A DNA stretch of 8,736 nucleotides from Eubacteriaceae bacterium UBA4266 (GCA_002396065.1 DGWE01000034.1:1-8736); one strand, 5' to 3'. Counted from the stretch's first letter, positions 1 through 5,444 are shown. Notes: generated from the sequence alone by a model not told the origin. A program made the numbers and translations.

Positions 1-383
1 CCGTCCTCGAGGACGTCGAAGGCCTTCTTGTTGTAGATGCGCTCGTAGGCGCGGATCACCGACAGCGCAAAGCTGTGAATCGTCGAAAACCGCGGCCGGG
101 CCAAATGGGCGCCGCAGAGCTCCCGGTAGCGCTCGGCCAAATCGGCGGCCCCGGCCCGGGAGAAGGTCAGGGTCAGGATGTCCCCCGGGTTCACCCCGAG
201 GGCCCCGATCATGTAGGCCAGCCGGCAGATGACCACCGTGGTCTTGCCGCTCCCCGGCACCGCCAGCAGCAGCGTCTGCCCCTCGGTGCGGGCGACGGCT
301 TCAAGCTGCTGGTCCCCAAGGGCCAGGGGCTTCGCGATGCCGCCGTGTTTCAAAAACCGGTCCACCTCTTCGATTCGACGCAT
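1..383 (-). CDS. UvrD/Rep-family (SF1) DNA helicase, N-terminal part, cut by window edge
   Basis: This is the first ~127 residues of an ATP-dependent superfamily 1A helicase; the rest lies beyond base 1. I translated it directly from the minus strand. A Q-motif-like stretch (GDQQLEAV, residues 23-30) is followed by the Walker A loop VPGSGKTT (about 42-49). Motif Ia-like TLTFSRAGAADL (71-82) and motif Ib-like STIHSF (100-105) come next, in the order and spacing of UvrD/PcrA/Rep proteins. The ATG at 381-383 is preceded by AGAAAGGAGG with a 7-nt spacer, a strong Shine-Dalgarno that fixes the start. The family unwinds DNA in repair and replication restart, but which member this is cannot be told without motifs III-VI. 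The gene lies 116 bp downstream of the alcohol dehydrogenase, separated from it by a terminator, so it is probably transcribed separately. Confidence 0.88.
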   Translation of the reverse strand, partial: MRRIEEVDRFLKHGGIAKPLALGDQQLEAVARTEGQTLLLAVPGSGKTTVVICRLAYMIGALGVNPGDILTLTFSRAGAADLAERYRELCGAHLARPRFSTIHSFALSVIRAYERIYNKKAFDVLED

Positions 384-429
384 GCCGCGGCCTCCTTTCT
401 CAATCTGCAAAATCATTGCTTGAGAAAAA

Positions 430-438
430 ATTTTAACA
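430..438 (-). promoter_or_regulatory. Possible extended -10 promoter element for the UvrD-like helicase
   Basis: On the minus strand TG-T-TAAAAT reads as an extended -10 element just after the U-tract of the preceding terminator and about 47 bp before the helicase start codon. No -35 is recognisable. AT-rich sequence makes chance likely. Confidence 0.3.
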
Positions 439-440
439 TA

Positions 441-479
441 AAAAAATCCTTTTATCAGGGCGGGCCCCAATAAAAGGAT
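441..479 (-). terminator. Rho-independent terminator of the alcohol dehydrogenase gene
   Basis: A perfect 10-bp inverted repeat (ATCCTTTTAT at 446-455 and its complement at 470-479) has a 14-nt GC-rich loop that can itself pair. On the minus strand it is followed by a run of T (complement of the A-tract at 441-446). It begins about 20 nt after the dehydrogenase stop codon. Confidence 0.85.
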
Positions 480-499
480 AATGTGTTTGAACTTTAAGT

Positions 500-1663
500 T
501 TAGAAGACGCCGTGGCAGACCAGATCGAGGATCTTGCCCATGTCTTCTTCGCTCGGCTGAACCGGGTTGGTCTTCAGTGTCGCGTCGGCCATCGCCTTTT
601 TGATCAGCGTGCTGCGGACTTCGTCGTAATCCGACGTATCCGAGCGGCTTTCGTCGAGGCAGATCGGCAGATTCATCGACTTCATCAGCTTGACGATCAT
701 TCTGACAAAGGTTGCGGACGCCGTGCGCCCTTCATCCTTGTGGATGCCCAGAGCGTGGAGCAGACGGCCGTACAGGTATTCGGCGCGTTCGTCGATCCCG
801 TTGTAGGCAATGACGTAAGGCAGCGCGATGGCGCAGGCCAAGCCGTGGGGCAGATGGTACTGGGCGCCGATGGTGTGGGCGATGGCGTGGGCCATGCCGA
901 GGCCCGCGCTGTTAAACGCGATACCGGCCATCGTCGAGGCGATCTGCATACTGGCTTTGCTTTCCAGGTCGTGGCCGTCGTCGTAGCAGGCTTTCAGGCT
1001 CTTGCACACGAGTTCGGTCGCCTTGGACGCGTAGCATCTCGAGAACGGGTTGTTGCCCGTGGAGACGTAGGCTTCGATGGCGTGGGTCAGCACGTCCATC
1101 CCCGTTGCGGCGGTCGCGCCGGCCGGCACCGATTCGATCAGCGTCGGGTCGAGAATCGCCGTATCCGGCATCATCATCGATTCGCTTAAAGGAATCTTCG
1201 TGCCGGTGTCCACGTCGGTGATGACGGCGTAATCCGTGACTTCAGAGCCCGTTCCGGCGGTCGTCGGAATCGCGATGAAATGCGGATTCTGGACCAGCTG
1301 CGGATCGAGGAAAATCTGCTTGAAATTGTTGGTGTAGTAGATGATGCCCTTCGCGGTGTCGATGGACGAACCGCCGCCCAAGGCGATCAGTGCCTGAGGC
1401 CGCTGGGTCAGCATGTGGGCCACACCCTTTTCGACGATATCAGACGTCGGATTCGGCTTGACGTCGTCGAAAATGTGATAGGTCACGCCGGCTTCGTCGA
1501 GCACATCCGTTACCATATCCAAAAGACCGAATTTGACCATACCTTCATCGGTTACGATGCAGACTTTGGTAAAATTAAAGTCCGCGAGTTTTTTAAGTGA
1601 TCCAATACCGTACCAGATTTGCGGCTTCACCTGGAATCCGCGGACGGTATTCATTTTGCTCAT
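500..1663 (-). CDS. Iron-containing (group III) alcohol dehydrogenase, 387 aa
   Basis: This is a full-length NAD(P)H-dependent alcohol dehydrogenase of the Fe-ADH family, to which FucO, 1,3-propanediol dehydrogenase and PduQ belong. It would interconvert an aldehyde and an alcohol in the cytoplasm, typically to re-oxidise NADH during fermentation. The N-terminal Rossmann-like half carries the cofactor motif GGGSSID (residues 96-102), then the conserved PTTAGTGSEVT (133-143). The C-terminal helical half has the metal ligands Asp190 and His194 (in GMDVLTHAIEAY), His259 and His273, plus the conserved His263, matching the D-x3-H and H-x13-H spacing of FucO. All key residues are present and the length is normal. 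The ATG at 1661-1663 follows a GGGGG-type Shine-Dalgarno by about 6 nt. It is a single-gene unit with its own extended -10 promoter, a Fur-like palindrome in the leader and a terminator. The substrate cannot be decided from sequence alone. Confidence 0.93.
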   Translation of the reverse strand: MSKMNTVRGFQVKPQIWYGIGSLKKLADFNFTKVCIVTDEGMVKFGLLDMVTDVLDEAGVTYHIFDDVKPNPTSDIVEKGVAHMLTQRPQALIALGGGSSIDTAKGIIYYTNNFKQIFLDPQLVQNPHFIAIPTTAGTGSEVTDYAVITDVDTGTKIPLSESMMMPDTAILDPTLIESVPAGATAATGMDVLTHAIEAYVSTGNNPFSRCYASKATELVCKSLKACYDDGHDLESKASMQIASTMAGIAFNSAGLGMAHAIAHTIGAQYHLPHGLACAIALPYVIAYNGIDERAEYLYGRLLHALGIHKDEGRTASATFVRMIVKLMKSMNLPICLDESRSDTSDYDEVRSTLIKKAMADATLKTNPVQPSEEDMGKILDLVCHGVF

Positions 1664-1694
1664 ATGAACCCCCTTTACGATATAAAGAAAACAG

Positions 1695-1717
1695 CATCAT
1701 GGTTGGTGCCCATGATG
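1695..1717. repeat. 8-bp perfect inverted repeat in the alcohol dehydrogenase leader
   Basis: CATCATGG (1695-1702) and CCATGATG (1710-1717) are perfect inverted repeats around a 7-nt spacer. The site lies downstream of the predicted transcription start, so it could be a DNA operator or a leader RNA hairpin. It shares two bases with the neighbouring Fur-like palindrome. No known regulator consensus was recognised. Confidence 0.5.
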
Positions 1718-1730
1718 ATAACGATTGTCA
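1716..1730. promoter_or_regulatory. Fur-like 7-1-7 palindrome in the alcohol dehydrogenase leader
   Basis: TGATAACGATTGTCA is a 7-1-7 inverted repeat that matches the Bacillus Fur consensus TGATAAT-N-ATTATCA at 12 of the 14 defined positions. It begins about 12 bp downstream of the predicted transcription start, a position where a bound repressor would block elongation or promoter clearance. Fur-family proteins (Fur, PerR, Zur) share related boxes, so which metal sensor binds, if any, is inference. Confidence 0.5.
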
Positions 1731-1748
1731 CAGTTTTATCCAACTAAA

Positions 1749-1777
1749 ATTATAACAGGTCTTGAAGAGGATGAAAA
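1749..1777 (-). promoter_or_regulatory. Promoter of the alcohol dehydrogenase gene
   Basis: A consensus TATAAT (1749-1754) is preceded by TG-T, giving an extended -10. A weak -35 (TTTTCA, 1772-1777) sits 17 bp upstream. Predicted start of transcription is near 1742, giving a leader of about 80 nt. Confidence 0.7.
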
Positions 1778-1838
1778 TATCTTGACAATAATTTGCCATT
1801 TCTGGCCCGTTTTGTATCCTCAGAGGGATTTTAGGCAT

Positions 1839-1859
1839 AAAAAAAGCACACCCCGCTTT
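1839..1859 (-). terminator. Terminator-like hairpin at the 3' end of the SRP RNA
   Basis: On the minus strand AAAGC and GCTTT pair around a 7-nt loop (GGGGTGT) and run into seven T residues. The stem is short but the U-tract is clear, and it falls where the SRP RNA should end. Confidence 0.6.
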
Positions 1860-2108
1860 GAAAACCGATTTCGACCGTCCTTCGGGCAGTTAGCTCCGGC
1901 CAGATGGTTCTGCGGCACATAAGGTTGCCTGCTTACTGCTGCTTCCTTCCGGATCTGACAGGGTTCACAGGGTCTTATTGCGCAGAGTCCAGCCTTCAAC
2001 ACCACTTACGCGCTGACTCGGCATCGAGCACGGCTCCCTCATTGGGGAATTCAACCCTGCTATAGCGGATTGCAGGTTACAGGGAGCCGCTACTTCCCCG
2101 TCTAGTGC
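1845..2108 (-). ncRNA. ffs: Signal recognition particle RNA (large, Bacillus/Clostridium type)
   Basis: This is the RNA of the signal recognition particle, which with Ffh targets nascent membrane and secreted proteins to FtsY and the Sec translocon. The helix 8 signature GTCAGATCCGGAAGGAAGCA, including the GGAA tetraloop that binds the Ffh M domain, lies on the minus strand near 1939-1959. Downstream are the typical ATGTGCCGCAG and GAGCTAACTGC segments. At the 5' end GACGGGG, GTAGCGG, CCTGCAATCCGCTATAGCAG and GTAAGTGGTGTTGA match my recollection of the B. subtilis scRNA Alu domain and helix 5 strand. The length of about 265 nt fits the large Gram-positive class rather than the ~114-nt E. coli 4.5S RNA. 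The 5' end is set from the promoter and the 3' end from the U-tract; exact mature ends are unknown. Confidence 0.95.
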
Positions 2109-2114
2109 GTAGTC

Positions 2115-2144
2115 ATTATAAACGATAGCGAATTGACTTGTCAA
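2115..2144 (-). promoter_or_regulatory. Full-consensus sigma-A promoter of the SRP RNA gene
   Basis: TTGACA (2139-2144) and TATAAT (2115-2120) are both perfect, with an 18-bp spacer. Transcription should begin near 2106-2108, at the expected SRP RNA 5' end. This is what a highly expressed constitutive stable RNA would need. The -35 box also forms part of a short palindrome, TTGAC-TT-GTCAA (2133-2144). Confidence 0.88.
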
Positions 2145-2176
2145 GCCAATTCAGGCCGATTGTGGGCGAATCCAGC

Positions 2177-2836
2177 CTATTCGATATAAGGCTCGTAGTC
2201 CCAGTCCTTGGACGCCGAAAGGCAGCGGACGATCAAGTCCCGGCTGACCTTGCGGGTCAGTGGCGGCAGCTCCCCTAGGCTGAAGTAGGCGACGTTTTCC
2301 GTCTCGGCGTTGTCGACGAAATGGCCGGCCCTCTCCGGCTCGCAGAGCATGACCATCTTGTACATCGAGAAGGGCGCGTCGACGTAGCTTTTCAGCCAGT
2401 TGTAGATCGCGACCAGGCGCGTCGCTTTCACCTCGAGGCCGGCTTCCTCCCGCACCTCTTTTTCGATGTTTTCCTTCAGGGACAGGCCCACGTCGGCCCA
2501 GCCCCCGGGCAGCGACCAGCGGTCCTCGTTGAGCTTTTCCTGGACCAGCAGGATCTTGCCGTTTTTCACGACGGCGCCCCGCACGTCGATTTTCGGCGTC
2601 TGGTAGCCGGTTTCGCTTGCAAACATCGTGCGCACCTTGTCCATCCCCGCCTCGGTGTAGGTGTTCATGATCTCCACCGACAGCGCCCGGAGCCGTTCGT
2701 AGCGCTCGATATCAAAGGGATTGGTCGCGTAGGCCAGGCCGCTCTGGGCTTCGGCCTGGAGCGTCTGCGCCCATTTCACCCACTGCTTCGGTTCGATCTG
2801 ATCGCGGTCCCGGATCATTTTGTCTCTGTCTGCCAT
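2177..2836 (-). CDS. Nudix hydrolase with N-terminal helical domain, 219 aa
   Basis: The family cleaves nucleoside diphosphates linked to another group (ADP-ribose, CDP-choline and similar). Residues 1 to about 70 form a helical N-terminal domain containing GLAYATNPFDIERYERL, typical of the Nudix_hydro_N type found in Firmicutes. The Nudix fold follows from about 82. The Nudix box (112-134) runs from GWADVG to KEVREEAGL. The core glutamates of REUxEExGU that bind Mg2+ are present, but the consensus Arg is Lys and the upstream consensus Glu is Leu. From memory, GGWADVG with such substitutions is normal in this subfamily. A characterised relative is the B. cereus CDP-choline pyrophosphatase, so that substrate is possible but unproven. 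The ATG at 2834-2836 follows AAGAGGAGG by 6 nt. The gene stands alone between the rplL terminator and the SRP RNA. I see no strong terminator after it. Confidence 0.9.
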   Translation of the reverse strand: MADRDKMIRDRDQIEPKQWVKWAQTLQAEAQSGLAYATNPFDIERYERLRALSVEIMNTYTEAGMDKVRTMFASETGYQTPKIDVRGAVVKNGKILLVQEKLNEDRWSLPGGWADVGLSLKENIEKEVREEAGLEVKATRLVAIYNWLKSYVDAPFSMYKMVMLCEPERAGHFVDNAETENVAYFSLGELPPLTRKVSRDLIVRCLSASKDWDYEPYIE

Positions 2837-2874
2837 CGTCGGCCTCCTCTTGTGATTTGAATTTTACGTAACTG

Positions 2875-2885
2875 ATTATATTATA
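2875..2885 (-). promoter_or_regulatory. Overlapping TATAAT boxes, probable promoter of the Nudix gene
   Basis: Two overlapping perfect -10 hexamers (2875-2880 and 2880-2885) lie about 40 bp upstream of the start codon. The best -35 for the first is only TTTTCT (2898-2903, 17-bp spacer), so the promoter is probably weak or activator-dependent. Confidence 0.5.
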
Positions 2886-2887
2886 AA

Positions 2888-2906
2888 GCATTTTTAGAGA
2901 AAATGC
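2888..2906. repeat. 7-bp inverted repeat covering the Nudix promoter -35 region
   Basis: GCATTTT (2888-2894) and AAAATGC (2900-2906) are perfect inverted repeats separated by 5 bp, directly upstream of the -10 boxes. The position suits an operator. No regulator can be named. Confidence 0.4.
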
Positions 2907-2912
2907 CTGTAA

Positions 2913-2935
2913 TTTTACGGCGAGGCCTCGTAAAA
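2913..2935. repeat. 7-bp inverted repeat with palindromic core between rplL terminator and Nudix promoter
   Basis: TTTTACG (2913-2919) and CGTAAAA (2929-2935) flank a GC-rich centre that itself contains the palindrome CGAGGCCTCG (2921-2930). There is no U-tract on either side, so it is not a canonical terminator. It could be a back-up hairpin for the rplL terminator or a protein site. Confidence 0.45.
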
Positions 2936-2966
2936 ACAAAAAAAGACCCACCCGTAAGGGCAGGTC
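2936..2966 (-). terminator. Rho-independent terminator after rplL
   Basis: On the minus strand GACCTGCCC (2958-2966) pairs with GGGTGGGTC (2945-2953), nine pairs including two G-U, around a TTAC loop. A long T-run interrupted by a single G follows. It lies about 30 nt after the rplL stop codon and ends the rplJL unit. Confidence 0.9.
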
Positions 2967-2995
2967 CGTGTTTGAAAAATAAATTCGAGATCGAA

Positions 2996-3373
2996 TTATT
3001 TGAGTTCGACAGTAGCGCCGACTTCTTCGATCTTGGATTTCATTTCTTCTGCTTCGTCCTTTGCGACCGCTTCCTTGACAGTCTTCGGTGCGCCGTCGAC
3101 GAGAGCCTTTGCGTCCTTCAGGCCCAGGCCTGTGAGTTCGCGGACAACCTTGATGACTTTGATCTTCTGATCGCCGACTTCCTTCAGGACAACGTCGAAT
3201 TCAGTCTTTTCAGCAGCAGCATCGCCACCAGCAGCACCAGGTGCAGCAGCAACAGCGACAGGTGCAGCAGCGCTGACGCCGAATTCGTCTTCCAGTGCAG
3301 ATACTAATTCTGATAATTCGAGAACAGTTAAGCCTTTAACGTCTTCAATTAACTTTTCTACTTTTTCGCTCAT
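2996..3373 (-). CDS. rplL: 50S ribosomal protein L7/L12, 125 aa
   Basis: This is the multi-copy stalk protein that recruits and stimulates translation GTPases (EF-Tu, EF-G, IF2, RF3) on the 50S subunit. The N-terminal dimerisation and L10-binding domain is residues 1-33 ([20 protein letters not shown]). A flexible Ala/Gly/Pro hinge spans about 34-55. The C-terminal factor-binding domain runs from about 56, with the conserved [28 protein letters not shown] (in the 70-97 region) and the family's typical KI..VGA..ELK end. Length is normal. The start ATG at 3371-3373 follows TTAGGAGAAATAAA. It lies 54 bp downstream of rplJ in the same transcript and is followed by a strong terminator rather than rpoB. 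Confidence 0.98.
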   Translation of the reverse strand: MSEKVEKLIEDVKGLTVLELSELVSALEDEFGVSAAAPVAVAAAPGAAGGDAAAEKTEFDVVLKEVGDQKIKVIKVVRELTGLGLKDAKALVDGAPKTVKEAVAKDEAEEMKSKIEEVGATVELK

Positions 3374-3427
3374 TTTATTTCTCCTAATTTGTTAAAATTA
3401 AAATTCTTTGTGTTCCGCAGAAACCGC

Positions 3428-3958
3428 TTAGGCAGCTTCTTCTTTTTTCTTGTCGGCAATCGCAGACAGTGCGACGACCAATCCCTTGATGGTGCCGTTG
3501 AGGACGTTGACGAAGCCAGTGATCGGTGCGTTGAGACCTCTCAATGTCATCGCGACGAGTTCTTCGCGGCTCGGGAGTTTTGCGAGTGCCTGGATTTCAT
3601 CGACGCTGACGACTTTGCCGTCGACGACGCCGGATTTGATTTCAAGGTTTTCGTGATCCTTCGCGAAATCCGCCATTAATTTGGCCGGTGCGATTGGATC
3701 CGATTCACAAAACGCGATAGCGGACGGTCCCTTCAGAGATTCCAAAAGGCCTTCCTGTCCCGCTTCCTTTGCGGCAAAGCGCAGGCTCGAATTCTTGTAA
3801 ACCTTGTATTCGATTCCCTGTTCACGGGCTTTGTTTCTCAGTTCGGTGACTTCTTCGACGGTGAGGCCGCGGTAGTCGACGACGATTGTACCCTGTGATG
3901 CTTTTAATTTTTCCGCAATTTCAGCGACCAGCGCTTTTTTTGCTTCCAGATTGGGCAT
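3428..3958 (-). CDS. rplJ: 50S ribosomal protein L10, 176 aa
   Basis: L10 forms the base of the stalk: it binds 23S rRNA near helices 42-44 and carries the L7/L12 dimers on its C-terminal helix. The sequence begins MPNLEAKKALVAEIAEKL and contains the conserved VDYRGLTVEEVTELR (about 27-41). YKVYKNSSLRFA and LKGPSAIAF follow, then the C-terminal helical region. I chose the ATG at 3956-3958 because AAAGGAGGAGA sits a few bases before it. Reading the frame back to 4024 would add 22 unrelated residues and run next to the leader attenuator. Together with rplL it forms an operon with its own promoter near 4162-4190. Expression is probably feedback controlled by the L10-L12 complex at the leader, as known for B. 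subtilis. Confidence 0.97.
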   Translation of the reverse strand: MPNLEAKKALVAEIAEKLKASQGTIVVDYRGLTVEEVTELRNKAREQGIEYKVYKNSSLRFAAKEAGQEGLLESLKGPSAIAFCESDPIAPAKLMADFAKDHENLEIKSGVVDGKVVSVDEIQALAKLPSREELVAMTLRGLNAPITGFVNVLNGTIKGLVVALSAIADKKKEEAA

Positions 3959-4022
3959 ATTCTCCTCCTTTTTTAGATTTTTACAAAAATCAGATGCAGA
4001 AGGCTTTCTGACATTTGCTGTC

Positions 4023-4059
4023 AAAAATAAAGGCTTCCTTCACCCAGGTGAAGAAAGCC
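4023..4059 (-). terminator. Attenuator hairpin in the rplJ leader
   Basis: On the minus strand GGCTTTCTTCACC (4047-4059) pairs with GGTGAAGGAAGCC (4032-4044), 13 complementary positions with one G-U, followed by TTTATTTTT. The central bases would leave a CTGG loop. It stands between the promoter and rplJ, about 65 nt before the start codon, so read-through must be regulated. Confidence 0.88.
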
Positions 4060-4155
4060 CATGTATTCGTGCTTGCGACACCCTCGGCAGGTTTTTTAAA
4101 CGATTCGTCCCTGCTGTCTATGGATGAATGATATTCTGTTGTGCCTATTTCAGAC
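4023..4155 (-). promoter_or_regulatory. Ribosomal protein L10 leader (autoregulatory RNA)
   Basis: The leader from the predicted start (about 4155) to the attenuator has the layout of the L10 leader RNA family. On the minus strand GACAGCAGG (4110-4118) pairs with CCTGC and GTGTC segments around CCTGCCGAGGGTGTC (4077-4091). The CGAGG bulge and an internal stem-loop (ACGA/TCGT) resemble the L10-L12 binding site. The attenuator hairpin lies downstream. Known mechanism in B. subtilis: excess L10-L12 binds the leader and favours termination. The exact pairing here is my reading, not a computed fold. Confidence 0.8.
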
Positions 4156-4161
4156 TAGAGT

Positions 4162-4190
4162 ATATTATCAAAAACCCTTTAGGGTGTCAA
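4162..4190 (-). promoter_or_regulatory. Promoter of the rplJ-rplL operon
   Basis: A perfect TTGACA (4185-4190) lies 17 bp from TAATAT (4162-4167), directly after the rplA stop codon. An alternative -10, GATAAT, overlaps it. The spacer contains ACCC-TAAA-GGGT followed by T residues, a small terminator-like hairpin for transcripts arriving from rplA. Confidence 0.75.
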
Positions 4191-4200
4191 GCCCTTTTTG

Positions 4201-4890
4201 TTAAATTCTTGCCGGGTTGATTCTGACGCCAGGGCCCATGGTCGAAGCGAGGGTGACGCTTCTGAAGTACTGACCTTTGGCTGCAGCCGGTTTCGCCTTT
4301 TTCAGCGCGTCGAGCAGCACAGTCAAGTTCTGGGTCAGCTGTTCTTCGGTGAAGGAAGCCTTGCCGATGATAACGTGGATGATGTTCGCTTTGTCCAGAC
4401 GGTATTCCACTTTACCAGCTTTAGTATCCTTGACGGCCTTCGCGATGTCCATCGTAACAGTGCCGGATTTCGGGTTTGGCATCAAGCCCTTCGGCCCGAG
4501 GATACGGCCCAAGCGGCCGACCTTTCCCATCATATCCGGGGTTGCGATCAGAACGTCGAAATCGAACCAGTTTTCTTTCTGGATCTTTTCGATGATTTCG
4601 TCTTCGCCGAAGAAATCTGCGCCGGCTTCTTCCGCTTCCTTCAGCTTGTCGCCCTTGGCGACAACCAGAACGCGGACGGTGTTCCCGGTGCCGTTCGGGA
4701 GAACGACAGAGCCGCGGACCTGCTGGTCAGCGTGGCGGGAGTCGACGCCTAAGCGTGCGTGCAGTTCGATGGTTTCATCGAATTTGGCAGTTGCCATTTT
4801 TTTGACCTGAGCCACAGCGGCATCCAGATCAAAGAGTTCAGACTTATCGTAAGTCTTCACTTTATCCTGGTAATTCTTACCTTTTTTCAT
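4201..4890 (-). CDS. rplA: 50S ribosomal protein L1, 229 aa
   Basis: L1 binds 23S rRNA helices 76-78 and forms the mobile stalk that handles deacylated tRNA at the E site; it is also a translational repressor of its own mRNA. The sequence begins [31 protein letters not shown]. It contains [15 protein letters not shown], the [16 protein letters not shown] loop, the conserved [25 protein letters not shown] region and the C-terminal STMGPGVRI. Length is normal. I chose the ATG at 4888-4890, which has ACAGGAGGAAAG just before it. The in-frame ATG at 4908 would place this Shine-Dalgarno inside the gene and start within a probable L1 binding site. It is 90 bp downstream of rplK; rplJ follows after a separate promoter. 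Confidence 0.97.
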   Translation of the reverse strand: MKKGKNYQDKVKTYDKSELFDLDAAVAQVKKMATAKFDETIELHARLGVDSRHADQQVRGSVVLPNGTGNTVRVLVVAKGDKLKEAEEAGADFFGEDEIIEKIQKENWFDFDVLIATPDMMGKVGRLGRILGPKGLMPNPKSGTVTMDIAKAVKDTKAGKVEYRLDKANIIHVIIGKASFTEEQLTQNLTVLLDALKKAKPAAAKGQYFRSVTLASTMGPGVRINPARI

Positions 4891-4900
4891 CTTTCCTCCT

Positions 4901-4928
4901 GTGGTCATAACGGATTGAATCCTCCCAC
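4901..4928 (-). promoter_or_regulatory. Probable L1-binding site (23S rRNA mimic) before rplA
   Basis: The minus strand reads GTGG-GA-GGAT-TCA-ATCC-GTTATGA-CCAC. The outer stem GTGG/CCAC and inner stem GGAT/ATCC enclose an asymmetric internal loop (GA opposite GTTATGA). This resembles the L1 site of 23S rRNA, where GGUGGGAGG faces GAAAUACCACC. The site ends 3 nt upstream of the AGGAGG of rplA, so L1 bound here would block initiation. L1 autoregulation is well established; the assignment at this site is inference from structure. Confidence 0.65.
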
Positions 4929-4980
4929 TTAAGGTTCTTCTTCAAAAATAAAATTTGTTAAAAATTAAATTGATCTATAA

Positions 4981-5406
4981 TTATTCTTCGACAGTGATGC
5001 CCATAGAACGTGCAGTTCCGGCTACCATGCTGGCCGCTGCGTCTAAATCAGCAGCATTCAGGTCTGGCATTTTCGTCTGCGCGATTTCACGAACCTGATC
5101 CATGGTCACGGAAGCGACCTTGTTCTTGTTCGGTTCGCCGGATGCTTTGTCGATGCCTGCCGCTTTCTTAAGCAAAACGGCTGCTGGCGGTGTTTTGGTA
5201 ATGAACGTGAAAGAATGATCCTGGAAAACGGTGATGACAACAGGAATGATCATCCCTGCCTGATCCGCTGTTTTCGCGTTGAATTCTTTACAGAAGCCCA
5301 TAATATTGACACCGTGCTGGCCTAAAGCCGGCCCAACTGGCGGCGCTGGAGACGCTTTGCCTGCCGGGATCTGAAGTTTAATCAGTCCGATTACTTTTTT
5401 AGCCAT
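4981..5406 (-). CDS. rplK: 50S ribosomal protein L11, 141 aa
   Basis: L11 binds the GTPase-associated region of 23S rRNA, with L10 nearby, and is needed for stringent-factor activation and thiostrepton action. The N-terminal domain contains [33 protein letters not shown] (about 11-43), with the proline-rich strip. [19 protein letters not shown] (68-86) leads into the C-terminal rRNA-binding domain, ending [12 protein letters not shown]. The length is standard. The ATG at 5404-5406 follows AAAGAGGAGG with a 7-nt spacer. It lies 130 bp after nusG; that gap holds two small hairpins but no convincing promoter, so it is probably cotranscribed with nusG. Confidence 0.98.
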   Translation of the reverse strand: MAKKVIGLIKLQIPAGKASPAPPVGPALGQHGVNIMGFCKEFNAKTADQAGMIIPVVITVFQDHSFTFITKTPPAAVLLKKAAGIDKASGEPNKNKVASVTMDQVREIAQTKMPDLNAADLDAAASMVAGTARSMGITVEE

Positions 5407-5428
5407 AGTGACACCTCCTCTTTAGTCT

Positions 5429-5444
5429 CGATCCTTTGCGATCG
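5429..5444 (-). repeat. Small hairpin in the rplK leader, shared with the GNAT leader
   Basis: CGATC and GATCG pair around GCAAAG on the minus strand, about 10 nt before the rplK Shine-Dalgarno. An almost identical hairpin (GATCC-CAAA-GGATC) occurs at 7455-7470 in the leader of the acetyltransferase gene. Function unknown. Confidence 0.45.

Noticed and set aside
112..134. Degenerate Nudix box suggesting an inactive Nudix hydrolase (protein residues 112-134 of the gene at 2177-2836)
   Set aside because: The metal-binding EExG core is intact, and the Lys and Leu substitutions are, as far as I recall, common in the GGWADVG subfamily.
512..1189. Long plus-strand open frame of 225 codons
   Set aside because: It lies fully inside the alcohol dehydrogenase on the other strand; its Arg/His/Gly-rich translation has no domain logic and GC-rich antisense frames stay open by chance.
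1725..1922. Short plus-strand open frame between the dehydrogenase and SRP RNA
   Set aside because: It runs through the dehydrogenase promoter and into the SRP RNA 3' end, has no ribosome binding site, and its product has no recognisable feature.
3959..4024. Upstream-extended start of rplJ
   Set aside because: The extra 22 residues are not L10-like, and a strong AGGAGG immediately precedes the ATG at 3956-3958.
4891..4908. Upstream ATG for rplA
   Set aside because: It would put the Shine-Dalgarno inside the coding region and start within the probable L1 binding site.
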